Shown in pieces: positions 43,429-52,920 of a stretch of 64,000 nt of DNA. Source of the stretch: Halogeometricum sp. S3BR5-2 (GTDB lineage Archaea > Halobacteriota > Halobacteria > Halobacteriales > Haloferacaceae); NCBI RefSeq assembly GCF_031624635.1, contig NZ_JAMQOQ010000003.1, forward strand, positions 124,001 to 188,000, in the 5' to 3' direction. Numbering within the stretch: the stretch's first letter is position 1; each line of letters starts with the position of its first letter. The translations under genes were made by a program, and so were the position numbers. The notes under the pieces were generated by a model. That model saw only the letters and a list, made by a program, of their open reading frames with translations. It was not told where the DNA came from and made no database searches.

Positions 43429-44761
43429 CCGCGCTCTCGTCTTCGCTCCCCTCCTCGCCCGCCGAGAGCACCGCCTTCGTCAGCACCTCGACGCCCATCG
43501 GGAGACTGCGCTCGTCCACGTCGAACGTGGTGGTGTGGTGGCTCGTCGGGTGGTCCGTTCCGACGATGAGGAACGTCGCGCGCCCGCCCTCCCGGTGGGC
43601 GCGGTCCATGAGGAACGTCGCGTCCTCGCTGGCGCCGAACGCGGCCCGTTCGGTCACCGTCTCGACGCCCTCGACGCCCGCGGCGACGTCGGCGACGAGT
43701 TCCGCCAGTTCGGGGTCGCTGTCGACGCGCGGGGACTCGCTGACGACTTCCACGTCGGCCGTACAGCCGTGCATCTCGGCCGCGGATTCGAGCGTCCGCG
43801 AGAGCTTCTCCTTCATGTACTCCATCAGTTCGGTCGTCTCCCCGCGCGCCTCGCCGTGGATGGTCGCCTCCTCGGCGATGACGTTGCTCGCGGTGCCCGC
43901 CTCCGCGACGCCGACGTTGACGCGGGTCATCCCGTCGGCGTGCCGCGGGATGCCGTAGGCGTTCTGGATGGCCGTCCCGAGCGCCTGCATCGCGTTGTCG
44001 CCCTCGTTCGGGGCCTTACCCGCGTGCGCGGAGGTGCCGTGAAACGTCGCGTCGACGTGGCACATCGCCAGAATCTCCTCGACGCCCGCGACGACTTCGC
44101 CCGTCGGGTGGTCGAGGCCGACGTGGACCGCGAAGAGGTCGTCCAGACCGGCGGCGTACTCGCTCTCGGCCATCGGGCGGCCGCCGCCGGACACCTCCTC
44201 GGCGGGTTGGAAGAAGACGGTGAAGCGTCCCGCGAAGTCGCTGCGCTTCACGGCGTCGAGGACGGCCAACCCCCACGTCATGTGCGCGTCGTGCCCGCAA
44301 GCGTGCATCGTCTCGCCCGTCTCCGAGCGGAACCCCTCGCGAACCGGGGCGTGGTCCTCGTCGTCCGACTCCTCGATGAACAGGCCGTCGATGTCGACGC
44401 GGAGGCCGACGTGGGGTTCGTCGGCCTCGGCGGCGTCGGCGCCGGATTCTCTGCTCCGACGGTCGAGGACGGCGACGAGGCCGGTGTTGCCGCCCGCCAT
44501 CTGCTCGACCAACTCCTCGTCGGCCCCCTGCTCGATTGCGCGGTCCATCCACCGCCGCACCTCCTCGGAGTCGGCGTCGGGGGCGGCCATCCTGTCGTCG
44601 GGGTCGTACGCCTCGGTACCGACCGCGAGTTCGTCGACGCCGATGGCCTCGACTTCCTCGACGAGACGCGCCGTGGTGTGAAACTCCCGCCAAGCGGGTT
44701 CCGGGTGGCGGTGGAACGCTCGACGCAACCGGCGGAGGTCTAGCTCGGTCGTCGCTACCAT
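43409..44761 (-). CDS. M20D-family metal-dependent amidohydrolase
   Basis: A 450-residue zinc or manganese amidohydrolase of the M20 peptidase/AbgA group. The N-terminal HRHPEPAWREF is diagnostic. Metal ligands are in MHACGHDAHMTW, FFQPAEEVSGGG and the late TDHPTSHHT; the dimerisation domain carries THFHG-type residues as DATFHGTSAHAG. It removes the acyl group or p-aminobenzoyl part from an amino acid, releasing a carboxylate. It overlaps the dehydratase gene downstream, so they are one operon. In an ectoine pathway it could act as the N-acetyl-diaminobutyrate deacetylase, although bacterial DoeB belongs to another family; this is inference. Confidence 0.9.
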   Translation of the reverse strand: MVATTELDLRRLRRAFHRHPEPAWREFHTTARLVEEVEAIGVDELAVGTEAYDPDDRMAAPDADSEEVRRWMDRAIEQGADEELVEQMAGGNTGLVAVLDRRSRESGADAAEADEPHVGLRVDIDGLFIEESDDEDHAPVREGFRSETGETMHACGHDAHMTWGLAVLDAVKRSDFAGRFTVFFQPAEEVSGGGRPMAESEYAAGLDDLFAVHVGLDHPTGEVVAGVEEILAMCHVDATFHGTSAHAGKAPNEGDNAMQALGTAIQNAYGIPRHADGMTRVNVGVAEAGTASNVIAEEATIHGEARGETTELMEYMKEKLSRTLESAAEMHGCTADVEVVSESPRVDSDPELAELVADVAAGVEGVETVTERAAFGASEDATFLMDRAHREGGRATFLIVGTDHPTSHHTTTFDVDERSLPMGVEVLTKAVLSAGEEGSEDESAGESGAR

Positions 44762-44866
44762 ACCACGTCATGACACGCGCCACGCACTTAACTGTGAACG
44801 GATTCCGTGGACACCGAATACACAAAAGGACTAAGTTCGGCAGCGACGACGCGAAGACCACTCACC

Positions 44867-45838
44867 ATGACGGAGACACCGGACGTCGTCGTCCTCCGCG
44901 AGGGGACCGAGGGACTGTCGATGGAGTCGTACGCCGAGACGCTCCGCGAGCGTCTGCCCGAACGAACCGTCGCGCTGGCGCGCACGCCGAAACAGGAACG
45001 CGAACTCGTCGCCGGGGCGCGCGTGGCCACCGGCATCGACCTCGACCCCGAACTGGTCGAGTCGGCCGAGAACCTCGAACTGTTCGCCTGTACGTTCGCC
45101 GGAACGGACCACGTGCCGACGGACGAACTCGCCGCCCGCGGCGTCGGCGTGACGAACGCCGGCGGCATCCACGCGCCGGGCATCGCCGAACAGGCCATCG
45201 GGAACATGCTGACGTTCGCCCGCCGCCTGCACGAGGGGTGGCGGCGGAAGCGGAACAACGAGTGGCGGCACTTCCAGTCGGGCGAGTTCACCGACAGCAC
45301 CGTCACCGTCGTCGGTCTCGGCTCCATCGGCCAGGCCGTCGTCCAGCGGTTGCAGGGGTTCGAGGTGGAGACGATAGGCGTGCGGTACACCCCCGAGAAG
45401 GGCGGCCCGACCGACGAGGTGGTGGGCTTCGACGAGGACGCGGTCCACGACGCCCTCTCGCGGTCGGAGTACGTCATCGTCGCCTGCCCGCTGAACGACC
45501 TCACGCGGGGCCTCGTCGGCGAGGCCGAGTTCGCCACGATGCCGCCGGAGGCCGTCCTCGTCAACACGGCGCGCGGCGGCATCGTCGACACCGACGCCCT
45601 CGTCTCGGCGCTCCAATCGAACAAGATACGCGGCGCGGCCCTCGACGTGACCGAACCCGAACCGCTGCCGAACGACCACGAACTCTGGGACCTGGAGAAC
45701 TGCCTGCTCACGCCGCACACCGGCGGCCACACGCCGAAACACTGGGACCGCCTGGCCGACATCGTCGCGGAGAACCTCGACCGCCTCGAGTCGGGGGAGG
45801 AACTGGTGAACGAGGTGCTCGCGCCGGGCGGGGAGTAA
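44867..45838 (+). CDS. D-2-hydroxyacid dehydrogenase
   Basis: A 323-residue NAD(P)-dependent enzyme. The Rossmann core is VVGLGSIGQAVVQRL (about residues 145-160), and the catalytic residues are in NTARGGIVD (Arg), DVTEPEPLP (Glu) and TPHTGGHT (His). These three are the classic D-2-hydroxyacid dehydrogenase triad. It would interconvert a D-2-hydroxy acid and a 2-oxo acid, which fits the 2-oxo acid products of the divergent dehydratase. It is divergent from the M20 amidohydrolase gene (105 bases) and convergent with glutamate dehydrogenase. I use the ATG giving MTETPDVVVL. Confidence 0.92.
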   Translation: MTETPDVVVLREGTEGLSMESYAETLRERLPERTVALARTPKQERELVAGARVATGIDLDPELVESAENLELFACTFAGTDHVPTDELAARGVGVTNAGGIHAPGIAEQAIGNMLTFARRLHEGWRRKRNNEWRHFQSGEFTDSTVTVVGLGSIGQAVVQRLQGFEVETIGVRYTPEKGGPTDEVVGFDEDAVHDALSRSEYVIVACPLNDLTRGLVGEAEFATMPPEAVLVNTARGGIVDTDALVSALQSNKIRGAALDVTEPEPLPNDHELWDLENCLLTPHTGGHTPKHWDRLADIVAENLDRLESGEELVNEVLAPGGE

Positions 45839-45883
45839 TCGAGGGAGGACGAGTGGAGAGCGGAGAGAAACGAGCGACTCAGT

Positions 45884-47161
45884 TCAGGGCCACAGGCCCC
45901 GCGTCGACTTCGCCTCGGCGACCCGTTCGAGCGCCACGACGTAGGCGGCGTTGCGCCACGTCACGTCCTTCTGCTCGTACTGGGTCCGCACGTCGTCCCA
46001 CGCCGAGAGCATCTGCGACTCCAGTTCCTCGTGGACGCGGTCGAGCGTCCACTGCCGGCGGTTGATGTCCTGCAACCACTCGAAGTAGGAGACGGTGACG
46101 CCGCCGGCGTTCGCGAGGATGTCCGGAACGACGGGCACCTCGCGGTCGGCGAGAATCTCGTCGCCGGCGAACGTCGTCGGCCCGTTCGCCCCCTCGACGA
46201 TCAGGTCGGCCTCGATGTCGTGGGCGTTCTCGGCGGTGACGACGTTGCCGATGGCGGCCGGAATCAGCACGTCCACGTCGAGTTCGAGTATCTCCTCGTT
46301 CGAGAGCGTCTCCGAGGCGTCGTAGCCCATCACCGCGCCGGGTTCCTCCTCGTGGGTGGCGACCGCTTCGGTGTCGAGGCCGTCGGGGTCGTAGATGGCG
46401 CCGTTGACGTCGGAGACGGCGACGACGTTCGCGCCCCACTCGTCGAGGGCCCGGGCGGCGTTGGCGCCGACGCTCCCGAATCCCTGGACGGCGACGGTCG
46501 TCTCCGAGAGGTCCCAGTCGTAGTAGTCGACGACCTCTCGGGTGACGATGGCGACGGAGCGACCCGGCGCCTCCTCGCGCCCGTAGCTGCCGCCGATGAC
46601 CGGCGGCTTCCCGGTGACGACGCCCGGCGTCGTCTCGCCCTGCTGCATCGAGTAGGCGTCCATGAACCACGCCATCGTCTGCGCGTCCGTCCCCATGTCC
46701 GGCGCGGGGACGTCCTGCTTCGGCCCGACGACGTCGCGGAGTTCCTCCGCGAACCGCCGCGTCAGCCGCTCTGTTTCCTCGTCCGAGAGCTCCTTCGGAT
46801 TGACTGCGACGCCGCCCTTCCCCCCGCCGAACGGGAGGTCCATCACGGCGCACTTCCACGTCATCCACATCGAGAGCCCCATGCACTCCTCTGCGCTCAC
46901 CTCAGGGTGATACCGGAGGCCGCCCTTGTACGGCCCGCGGACGTCGTCGTGTTGCGCGCGGTACCCCGTGTACACGTCGAGCGACCCGTCGTCGCGCTTG
47001 AGGGGCACCGAGACGCGTTCGACCCGCGTCGGGTGTCGGAGCCGTTCGACGACGTTCGCGTCCACGTCGACGTGCGCCGCCGCTCGTTCGAGCTGTCGCC
47101 GGGCGGTCACGAGCGCCGAGTCCGCGTCCGATCCGTCCGCGTCGTCTTCGTCTGGTGCCAT
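45884..47161 (-). CDS. gdhA: Glutamate dehydrogenase
   Basis: A 425-residue hexameric Glu/Leu/Phe/Val dehydrogenase. The glutamate-binding stretch is [11 protein letters not shown], the catalytic Lys lies in [11 protein letters not shown], and [17 protein letters not shown] and the cofactor loop [16 protein letters not shown] are conserved. It joins ammonium to 2-oxoglutarate or the reverse, and so can recover or assimilate nitrogen released by the amidohydrolase, dehydratase and aminotransferase genes around it. The upstream frame is open but begins with unrelated sequence; the ATG giving [10 protein letters not shown] is chosen. It is preceded by an AT-rich 168-base gap with TTAAATTAATC near 47190. 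Confidence 0.94.
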   Translation of the reverse strand: MAPDEDDADGSDADSALVTARRQLERAAAHVDVDANVVERLRHPTRVERVSVPLKRDDGSLDVYTGYRAQHDDVRGPYKGGLRYHPEVSAEECMGLSMWMTWKCAVMDLPFGGGKGGVAVNPKELSDEETERLTRRFAEELRDVVGPKQDVPAPDMGTDAQTMAWFMDAYSMQQGETTPGVVTGKPPVIGGSYGREEAPGRSVAIVTREVVDYYDWDLSETTVAVQGFGSVGANAARALDEWGANVVAVSDVNGAIYDPDGLDTEAVATHEEEPGAVMGYDASETLSNEEILELDVDVLIPAAIGNVVTAENAHDIEADLIVEGANGPTTFAGDEILADREVPVVPDILANAGGVTVSYFEWLQDINRRQWTLDRVHEELESQMLSAWDDVRTQYEQKDVTWRNAAYVVALERVAEAKSTRGLWP

Positions 47162-47329
47162 ATAGGTGGACGTGACGAACCATCGTGTTAAATTAATCGG
47201 TGACGTACCCCCGGCTGCTCGAACTGGATTCGTCTTCTTCGAGCTTCGATGAGATACAATTCGAGTCCGAAAAAGTATTGCGTCAACCAAAAGCGACGCG
47301 GCGGGTCGGCTCCCGTCAGACCGCCGCCC

Positions 47330-48508
47330 TCACGCCGAGAACAGTTTTCGCGGGAACTCCGCGAGCGTCTCCGCGCCGTTCGAGGTGACGCGGAACGTCT
47401 CGGAGAGTTCGGCGCCGAAGTCGTCGAACCACAGCCCCGGAATCATGTGGAACGTCATGTCCTCCTCTAACACCGTCTCGTCGCCGGGGCGGAGGCTGGC
47501 GGTGTGTTCCCCCCAGTCCGGCGGATAGCCGAGGCCCATCGAGTAGCCGATTCGCTCCTCCTTCTCGATGTCGTACTTCGCGATGGTGTCGCGCCACGCC
47601 TTCTCGACGCGTTCGCAGGTGACGCCGGGTTCGGCGACGTCGAGGGCGGCTTCGACACCCTCGACGACTATCTCCATCCGTTCGGTCATCTCCTCGGGCG
47701 GGTCGCCGACGTAGGCGGTGCGCGCGAGCGGCGAGTGATAGCGGTGCCGACAGCCCGACAGTTCGATGATGACCGGGTCGCCCGCCTCGAACTCCCGGTC
47801 GGTCCACGTCAGGTGCGGCGTTCCCGTGTGGTCGCCGGAGGGCATCAGCGGAACGATGGAGGGGTAGTCGCCGCCGTAGTCGTCGGTGCCGCGGATGAGG
47901 GCGTCGTAGATGGCCCGGGCCGCCTCCGACTCGGGGACGCCCTCGGCGACGGTATCGATGCCCGCCCGCATCGCGTTCTCGGAGATGCGAGCGGCCTCGC
48001 GCATGTAGTCGAGTTCCCGTTCGGACTTCTTTATCCGAACCCAGTTGACCAGGAGCGTCGCGTCCGAGAACGACGCCTCGCCGAGGTTCTCCTGCAGGCG
48101 CGTGTAGGACTTCGCGGTGAAGTAGTAGGCGTCCATCTCCAGTCCGATTTTTCCGTCAGAGACGCCGAGGGCCTCGAGGACGTCCGCGATGTAGTCCATC
48201 GGGTGCAGGTCGTGCGGCGAGTGGACGTGGTCGTCGCTGTAGGAGTCGATGCTCTCCTCGGAGAGCCACGTCGTCGCGCGCGCGCCGTTGGCGTCCATCC
48301 CGCGGCCCACCCAGACGGGTTCCTCGCGGTTCGGGGTCACGACGACGGCCTGATTCACGTAGAACGACCAGCCGTCGTACCCCGTGAGGTAGTTCATGTT
48401 CGCCGGGTCGGTGACCAGGAGGGCGTCCAGTTCCTCCTCGCGCATCCGCGCTTTCGTCTCCTCGATACGTCGCTCGTACTCGTCGGGGTCGAAGATTGAC
48501 TGTCGCAT
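47330..48508 (-). CDS. Ectoine hydrolase-like M24 protein (DoeA/EutD, creatinase branch)
   Basis: A 392-residue pita-bread-fold protein. The N-terminal domain is about 1-150 and the C-terminal M24 domain about 155-392. Unlike metal-dependent Xaa-Pro peptidases, the first two metal Asp positions are replaced: DPVIIELSGCRHRYHSPLART has Glu and Pro in their place. That is how creatinase and ectoine hydrolase look, both metal-free. The ending LVTxNGAETLAEFPR-like (here VTSNGAETLAEFPRKLF) and the loop HLTWTDREFEAGD also fit the DoeA/EutD type. It would open the ectoine ring to an N-acetyl-diaminobutyrate. It is divergent from a class III aminotransferase gene. A plain Xaa-Pro peptidase is the alternative. 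Confidence 0.78.
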   Translation of the reverse strand: MRQSIFDPDEYERRIEETKARMREEELDALLVTDPANMNYLTGYDGWSFYVNQAVVVTPNREEPVWVGRGMDANGARATTWLSEESIDSYSDDHVHSPHDLHPMDYIADVLEALGVSDGKIGLEMDAYYFTAKSYTRLQENLGEASFSDATLLVNWVRIKKSERELDYMREAARISENAMRAGIDTVAEGVPESEAARAIYDALIRGTDDYGGDYPSIVPLMPSGDHTGTPHLTWTDREFEAGDPVIIELSGCRHRYHSPLARTAYVGDPPEEMTERMEIVVEGVEAALDVAEPGVTCERVEKAWRDTIAKYDIEKEERIGYSMGLGYPPDWGEHTASLRPGDETVLEEDMTFHMIPGLWFDDFGAELSETFRVTSNGAETLAEFPRKLFSA

Positions 48509-48646
48509 GCTAGCGAGACTCTACGGGTAGTTCGCCCAACGCCGATATAACTGTTTTCGTGCGACAGGTCGGTGGTCAGTTTCTGTGTACAGTCCCTATG
48601 GAAATTGTGGACAACTTATTTACGACAGTTACACCTCAACACGCGT
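48509..48646. promoter_or_regulatory. Divergent promoter of the M24 and aminotransferase genes
   Basis: 138 bases separate the two starts. CTTATTTA at 48615-48622 is a TATA box 25-30 bases before the aminotransferase ATG. Just upstream of it, TTGT-GG-ACAA (48605-48614) is a perfect 4-base inverted repeat, placed where a regulator would compete with TBP or TFB. GATATAACTG (about 48542) could serve the leftward gene. The doe/eut genes of bacteria are controlled by AsnC-type and other regulators; none is encoded beside this one. Confidence 0.45.
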
Positions 48647-50026
48647 ATGGCACGCGGACCACCGATAACGGAACTCCACTACGACGAGGCACCGTCGGTC
48701 GACTCGGTTCCCGGACCGAAGTCCCGAGAACTCATCCGACGACAGGAGGAAATCGACAGCAGCGCCGTCGCCTACCCCGAGGACATCCCCATCGCGTTCG
48801 ACTCCGGGAAGGGGGCCACCGTCCGCGACGTCGACGGCAACACCTTCATCGACATGTTCGCCGGCATCGGCGTCCTCAACGTCGGCCACTCGAACCCCTA
48901 CGTCTTGGAGGCCGTCCACGAACAGACCGACAAGTTCGTCCACACCGTCGACTTCCCCACCGAGGCGCGCCTCGAACTCATCGAGAAACTCGACGAGATA
49001 GCGCCGGAGGGTCTGCGCGGGAACATGCGCACCGTCTTCGGCGGCCCGACGGGGAGCGACGCCGTCGAGGCGGCCATCAAACTCTCGAAGTACAACACCG
49101 ACGGCACCGGCCTCGTCGCCTTCCGCGGCGCCTACCACGGCGCGACCAGCGGCGCGATGAGCGTCACCTCGAACAAGAAGTTCAAGGAGGCGTACACGCC
49201 GCTCCTCCCCGACGTGGTTCACGCCCCGTATCCGAACCCGTTCCGGGACGACAAGTCGCCGCAGGCGTCCGTCGAGCACGCCCTCGAAGAGGTCCAAGAG
49301 ATACTCGAAGACCCCTACGGCGGCCTCGCGAACCCCGCGGGCATCATCGTCGAACCGATTCAGGGCGAGGGCGGCGTCGTCACCCCGCCGGAGGGCTTCC
49401 TGCAGGGCCTGCGCGACATCGCCACCGACAACGACGTTCCCCTCGTGTTCGACGAGATACAGTGCGGCCTCGGCCGGACGGGGCAGTGGTGGGCCAACGA
49501 GTGGGACGGCGTCACGCCGGACATCATGACCACGGCGAAGGCCCTCGGCGGCGTCGGCTTCCCCCTCTCGGCGACGATGTACCACGAGGACCTCGACACG
49601 TGGGGGTCGGGCGACCACGCCGGCACCTACCGCGGCCACGTCGTCGGCATGCGCGCCGGCACGCGGGCCATCGAGTACATTCAAGAGCACGACCTACTCG
49701 CGCACGCGCGTGAACTCGGCGAGTACCTCCGGACGCGACTCGAGGAGGCCGGCGAGTCGAACCCGCAACTGGCCGAGGTGCGCGGACGGGGCCTGTTCGT
49801 CGGCGCGGAGTTCGTCGACGCCGACGGGAACCCCGAGGGCGACATCGCCGACGAGATTCAGGATTACTGCTTCGAGCACGGCGTCCTCGTCTGGAAGGCC
49901 GGCCGCCACGGCAACGTCCTCAGACTGCTCCCGCCCCTCGTGCTGACGCGGGACCTCGCCGAAACCGCGATGGACGTCATCGTCGACGCCGTCGAACACG
50001 CGACGACGGCGACGGCGACGCGGTAG
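48647..50026 (+). CDS. Class III aminotransferase (4-aminobutyrate/2,4-diaminobutyrate type)
   Basis: A 459-residue PLP enzyme. Landmarks are [65 protein letters not shown] and TTAKALGG with the PLP Lys. The [13 protein letters not shown] and [12 protein letters not shown] forms are those of the diaminobutyrate/GABA aminotransferase branch, and the DoeD step of ectoine breakdown is done by this type. It is divergent from the ectoine-hydrolase-like gene and convergent (5 bases) with the semialdehyde dehydrogenase. I start at [11 protein letters not shown], after the TATA element; the upstream frame has no coding character. Confidence 0.92.
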   Translation: MARGPPITELHYDEAPSVDSVPGPKSRELIRRQEEIDSSAVAYPEDIPIAFDSGKGATVRDVDGNTFIDMFAGIGVLNVGHSNPYVLEAVHEQTDKFVHTVDFPTEARLELIEKLDEIAPEGLRGNMRTVFGGPTGSDAVEAAIKLSKYNTDGTGLVAFRGAYHGATSGAMSVTSNKKFKEAYTPLLPDVVHAPYPNPFRDDKSPQASVEHALEEVQEILEDPYGGLANPAGIIVEPIQGEGGVVTPPEGFLQGLRDIATDNDVPLVFDEIQCGLGRTGQWWANEWDGVTPDIMTTAKALGGVGFPLSATMYHEDLDTWGSGDHAGTYRGHVVGMRAGTRAIEYIQEHDLLAHARELGEYLRTRLEEAGESNPQLAEVRGRGLFVGAEFVDADGNPEGDIADEIQDYCFEHGVLVWKAGRHGNVLRLLPPLVLTRDLAETAMDVIVDAVEHATTATATR

Positions 50027-50031
50027 GGGAG

Positions 50032-51420
50032 TTAGTCGTCGAGGCCGTCGGCCGGCGACACCCACACCGTCTTCTTGTTCGTGAACTCCCGGATGCCGTC
50101 GGCGGCGAGTTCGCGGCCGTAGCCGGAGTTCTTCACGCCGCCGAACGGGAGTTTCGGGTGCGACTGCACGAGTTCGTTGACGAACGCCGCGCCCGCCTCG
50201 AACTCGCCGGCGAGTCGCTCGCCCCGTTCTAAGTCTCCGGTCCAGACGCTCGCCCCGAGTCCGTAGTCGGTGTCGTTCGCCAGTTCCATCGCCTCCTCCT
50301 CGCTCCCGACGCGGAACAGGGAGGCGACGGGACCGAACAGTTCGTCGCAGGCGGCGGGGCTCTCCTCCGGAATCTCCTCCAATACCGTCGGCTCGAAGAA
50401 GTAGCCCTCGCGGTCCAGCGCCTCTCCGCCGGTGAGCACCGTCGCGCCGGCGTCCACCGTCTCTTTGACTTGCGTCTCCAGGGTGTCGAGGAGGTCCGCG
50501 CGGGCGATGGGTCCCACGTCGGTGTTCTCCTCGCGGGGGTCGCCCACCGTCAGCGACTCCATCTCGCGGACGAGTCCGTCGCGGAACTCCTCGTAGACGT
50601 CCTCGTGGACGATGAACCGCTTGGCGGCGATGCAGGCCTGCCCGTTGTTGTTCACGCGGGCCTGCGCGGCCACCTCGCACGCCCGGTCGAGGTGCGCGTC
50701 GTCGAGGACGACGAACGGGTCGCTCCCGCCGAGTTCGAGCACGGAGGGTTTGAGGTTGTTCCCGGCCGTCTCGGCGACGGCGCGGCCCGCGCGGACGCTG
50801 CCGGTCAGCGTCGCCGCGGCGACCCGGTCGTCGGCCACGGCGTCGTGTATCGCGTCGGTGTCGACGACGAGCGTCTGGAAGACGCCCTCGGGGAAGCCGG
50901 CGTCGGCGAGAATCCGCTCGACGGCCGTCGCACAGCCGGTGACGTTGGGCGCGTGGCTGAGAAGCATGGTGTTACCGGCCGCCAGCGTCGGCGCCGCGAC
51001 CCGCAGCACCTGCCAGAACGGGTAGTTCCACGGCATCACGGCGACGAGGGGGCCGAGGGGTTCGTAGGACACCTTCGTCCGCGCCTCGGGGTGGACGCCG
51101 ACGCGTTCGTCCTGCAGGAACTCCGCGGCGCGTTCGGCGTAGAACTCGCAGACCCACGCGCACTTTTGAATCTCCCCGCGGGCCTGCGAGACGGGCTTGC
51201 CCATCTCCTCGGTCATCAGTTCGGCGTACTCGTCCTCGTTCTCGCGGAGGACGTCGGCTATCGACCCGACGAGCGCCTGTCGCTCGGTGATGAGCCGGTC
51301 GCGCCACGACGCGAAGCGGTCGGCCGACGCGTCGAGCATGCGGTCGAGGTCGGCGTCGTCGTGGTATTCGTACGTCTCGATATCGTCCTCCGTCGTCGGG
51401 TCGGTGGTCGTGAGTTGCAT
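50032..51420 (-). CDS. Semialdehyde dehydrogenase (aldehyde dehydrogenase family)
   Basis: A 462-residue NAD(P)-dependent aldehyde dehydrogenase. The N-terminal cofactor domain has PLGPLVAVMPWNYPFWQVLR; the general-base Glu lies in LELGGSDPFVVLDD and the catalytic Cys in NNNGQACIAAKRF; the C-terminus has LPFGGVKNSGYGRE. The short form and sequence resemble the succinate/aspartate semialdehyde group (GabD/YneI/DoeC-like). It could oxidise succinic semialdehyde from the lactone/GABA genes or aspartate semialdehyde from diaminobutyrate. It is one base away from the RidA gene upstream, so they form an operon on the minus strand. Confidence 0.93.
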   Translation of the reverse strand: MQLTTTDPTTEDDIETYEYHDDADLDRMLDASADRFASWRDRLITERQALVGSIADVLRENEDEYAELMTEEMGKPVSQARGEIQKCAWVCEFYAERAAEFLQDERVGVHPEARTKVSYEPLGPLVAVMPWNYPFWQVLRVAAPTLAAGNTMLLSHAPNVTGCATAVERILADAGFPEGVFQTLVVDTDAIHDAVADDRVAAATLTGSVRAGRAVAETAGNNLKPSVLELGGSDPFVVLDDAHLDRACEVAAQARVNNNGQACIAAKRFIVHEDVYEEFRDGLVREMESLTVGDPREENTDVGPIARADLLDTLETQVKETVDAGATVLTGGEALDREGYFFEPTVLEEIPEESPAACDELFGPVASLFRVGSEEEAMELANDTDYGLGASVWTGDLERGERLAGEFEAGAAFVNELVQSHPKLPFGGVKNSGYGRELAADGIREFTNKKTVWVSPADGLDD

Positions 51421-51421
51421 C

Positions 51422-51808
51422 TCAGGCCACCTTCGCGACGGCGTCTATCTCGACGCGCACGTCCTCGGGGAGGCGGGCGGCCTCGATGCAGACCCGAGCG
51501 GGCGGCGTCTCGCCGACGTGTTCGGCGTACGCCTCGTTGACGGCGTCGTAGTCGTCCATGTCGGCGACGTAGACGGTGGTCTTCACCACGTCGTCCATCG
51601 ACCCGCCGGCCTCTTCGACGACGGCCGCGACGTTCTCCATCGCGCGGTGGGTGTGCGCTCCGACGTCGCCCTCGACCTCCGCGCCGGTTTCGGGGTCGAC
51701 CGGGCCGAACCCGGAGACGAACAGGAGGCCGTCCGCGAGGACGCCCTGCGAGTAGGGGTTGTCGTTCTGCGGTGCGCCCGCGGCCGATATCGCTGTCTGG
51801 TCTGGCAT
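51422..51808 (-). CDS. RidA family enamine/imine deaminase
   Basis: A 128-residue trimeric RidA/YjgF protein. Landmarks are PYSQGVLADGLLFVSGFGPVDPETG at the N-terminal end and ARVCIEAARLPEDVRVEIDAVA at the C-terminus, where the Arg that binds the substrate carboxylate sits in PPARV. It hydrolyses reactive 2-imino acids formed by PLP dehydratases such as the threonine ammonia-lyase in this window, releasing 2-oxo acid and ammonium. The ATG giving MPDQTAIS is chosen. The next gene downstream, the semialdehyde dehydrogenase, starts one base after its stop. Confidence 0.93.
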   Translation of the reverse strand: MPDQTAISAAGAPQNDNPYSQGVLADGLLFVSGFGPVDPETGAEVEGDVGAHTHRAMENVAAVVEEAGGSMDDVVKTTVYVADMDDYDAVNEAYAEHVGETPPARVCIEAARLPEDVRVEIDAVAKVA

Positions 51809-51919
51809 GGGTCTCGGTCGCACCCACTCGCCGGAGGTTCATAAACGTTATTCGGGACGTCGTACACAGAATCCGTTCTCGATTCGCCGAAGCGTCGGGC
51901 GGCACCGCGGCGTCGAGCG

Positions 51920-52573
51920 TCAGTCGCGCAGGTCGTCTGCCCGTCCGTTCCGCCGTTCGGTCGCCTCGGAGACGGCGTCGAGGAACGCCGGCATCTCCGC
52001 CTTCATCCCGGAGCGCATCTCCGCGGAGGAGAACTCCTCGGACTCGGTCATGAGGCGGACGAACGCGCGGAGTTCCTCGTCGGTCACCTCGTCGAACCGT
52101 TCGGCCTCCAGTTTGTCGACGACGTCGTCGACGTCGATTCGGCCGACCGGGTCCACGCTGAAGTCGACGGTCACCATGCGGTAGTCCGACCCTGCGAGTT
52201 TCTGCTCGGCCCGGTTGACGCCCTGCCCGAGCATGTCCTTGAACGGGACGTGGTAGCCGAGGGTGCCGAGGTGGAGGAAACCGAGCATGTCGACGATTCC
52301 CCGCGTGTAGGCGTCGCGGGCCTCGTCCTCGGGGTTGAACACCGTCTCCCGGTCGCGGTCCTCCAGGTGCTCGAAGAGGATGGAGAAATCGAGGATGGCG
52401 TTCCGCAGGCGGCGACGGATGCGGTTGCGCTTCTGCTTTTTCGAGTGTTCGGTGTAGTCCGTCTTCCGCCCGAGGAGGAACTCCCGGTCGCTGGGCGTGA
52501 GGATGCCGCGCGCTCTGTCCGCCGAGTGCGCGAGCGTCTCGTCCGCGGCGTCCGCGTCGGGGGCATCTGTCAT
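51920..52573 (-). CDS. Haloarchaeal domain protein of unknown function
   Basis: A 217-residue soluble protein with no signal or membrane span. The N-terminal part has a basic stretch after SDREFLLGRKTDYTEHSKKQ and then an RRRLRNAILDFSILFEHL helix, a motif I have seen in conserved haloarchaeal proteins but cannot name. The C-terminal half is acidic and helical (VTDEELRAFVRLMTESEEF). The basic N-terminus next to an acidic C-terminus suggests nucleic-acid contact, which is speculation. It is upstream of RidA on the same strand (about 110 bases), and may be transcribed with it. Confidence 0.75.
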   Translation of the reverse strand: MTDAPDADAADETLAHSADRARGILTPSDREFLLGRKTDYTEHSKKQKRNRIRRRLRNAILDFSILFEHLEDRDRETVFNPEDEARDAYTRGIVDMLGFLHLGTLGYHVPFKDMLGQGVNRAEQKLAGSDYRMVTVDFSVDPVGRIDVDDVVDKLEAERFDEVTDEELRAFVRLMTESEEFSSAEMRSGMKAEMPAFLDAVSEATERRNGRADDLRD

Positions 52574-52821
52574 ACACACTTCTCGTGTACGTCTTCGGAT
52601 AAGATTTGCGAACTACGAGAACACATCACACGGGAGCGAGCGTCCGTCAGACGGCGGATATCCGAACTCGCTCGGACGGTCCGACTCGGCTCCGTACCCG
52701 ACTACAGAAACCGTGTAGCCGGCCGAGACGTCCGGCCGGCGGCGGTACTCGCTCGGCGTTCGCTCCCACAACGTTTAACCGGGCGTTCCAGCATGTCGTT
52801 GACACGCACTCGCACACAGAT

Positions 52822-52920
52822 ATGCACTCGAATCAGAGCGACGGACTCGGCAGTCGTTCGCGGGGATACAGCGCCGTCAACCACCGGGTCGCGTGGGGGA
52901 CCGGCGGAGGGGACGCATGA
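52822..52920 (+). CDS. Short leader ORF coupled to the BCCT gene
   Basis: A 32-residue frame (starting MHSNQSDGLGSRSRG) whose TGA overlaps the ATG of the BCCT gene (ATGA). A TATA-like GTTTAACC lies 50 bases upstream at 52771-52778, so the mRNA probably begins before this ATG. The peptide has no recognisable family. It may be a translated leader that couples to, or controls, carrier synthesis, or it may be chance. Confidence 0.3.
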   Translation: MHSNQSDGLGSRSRGYSAVNHRVAWGTGGGDA

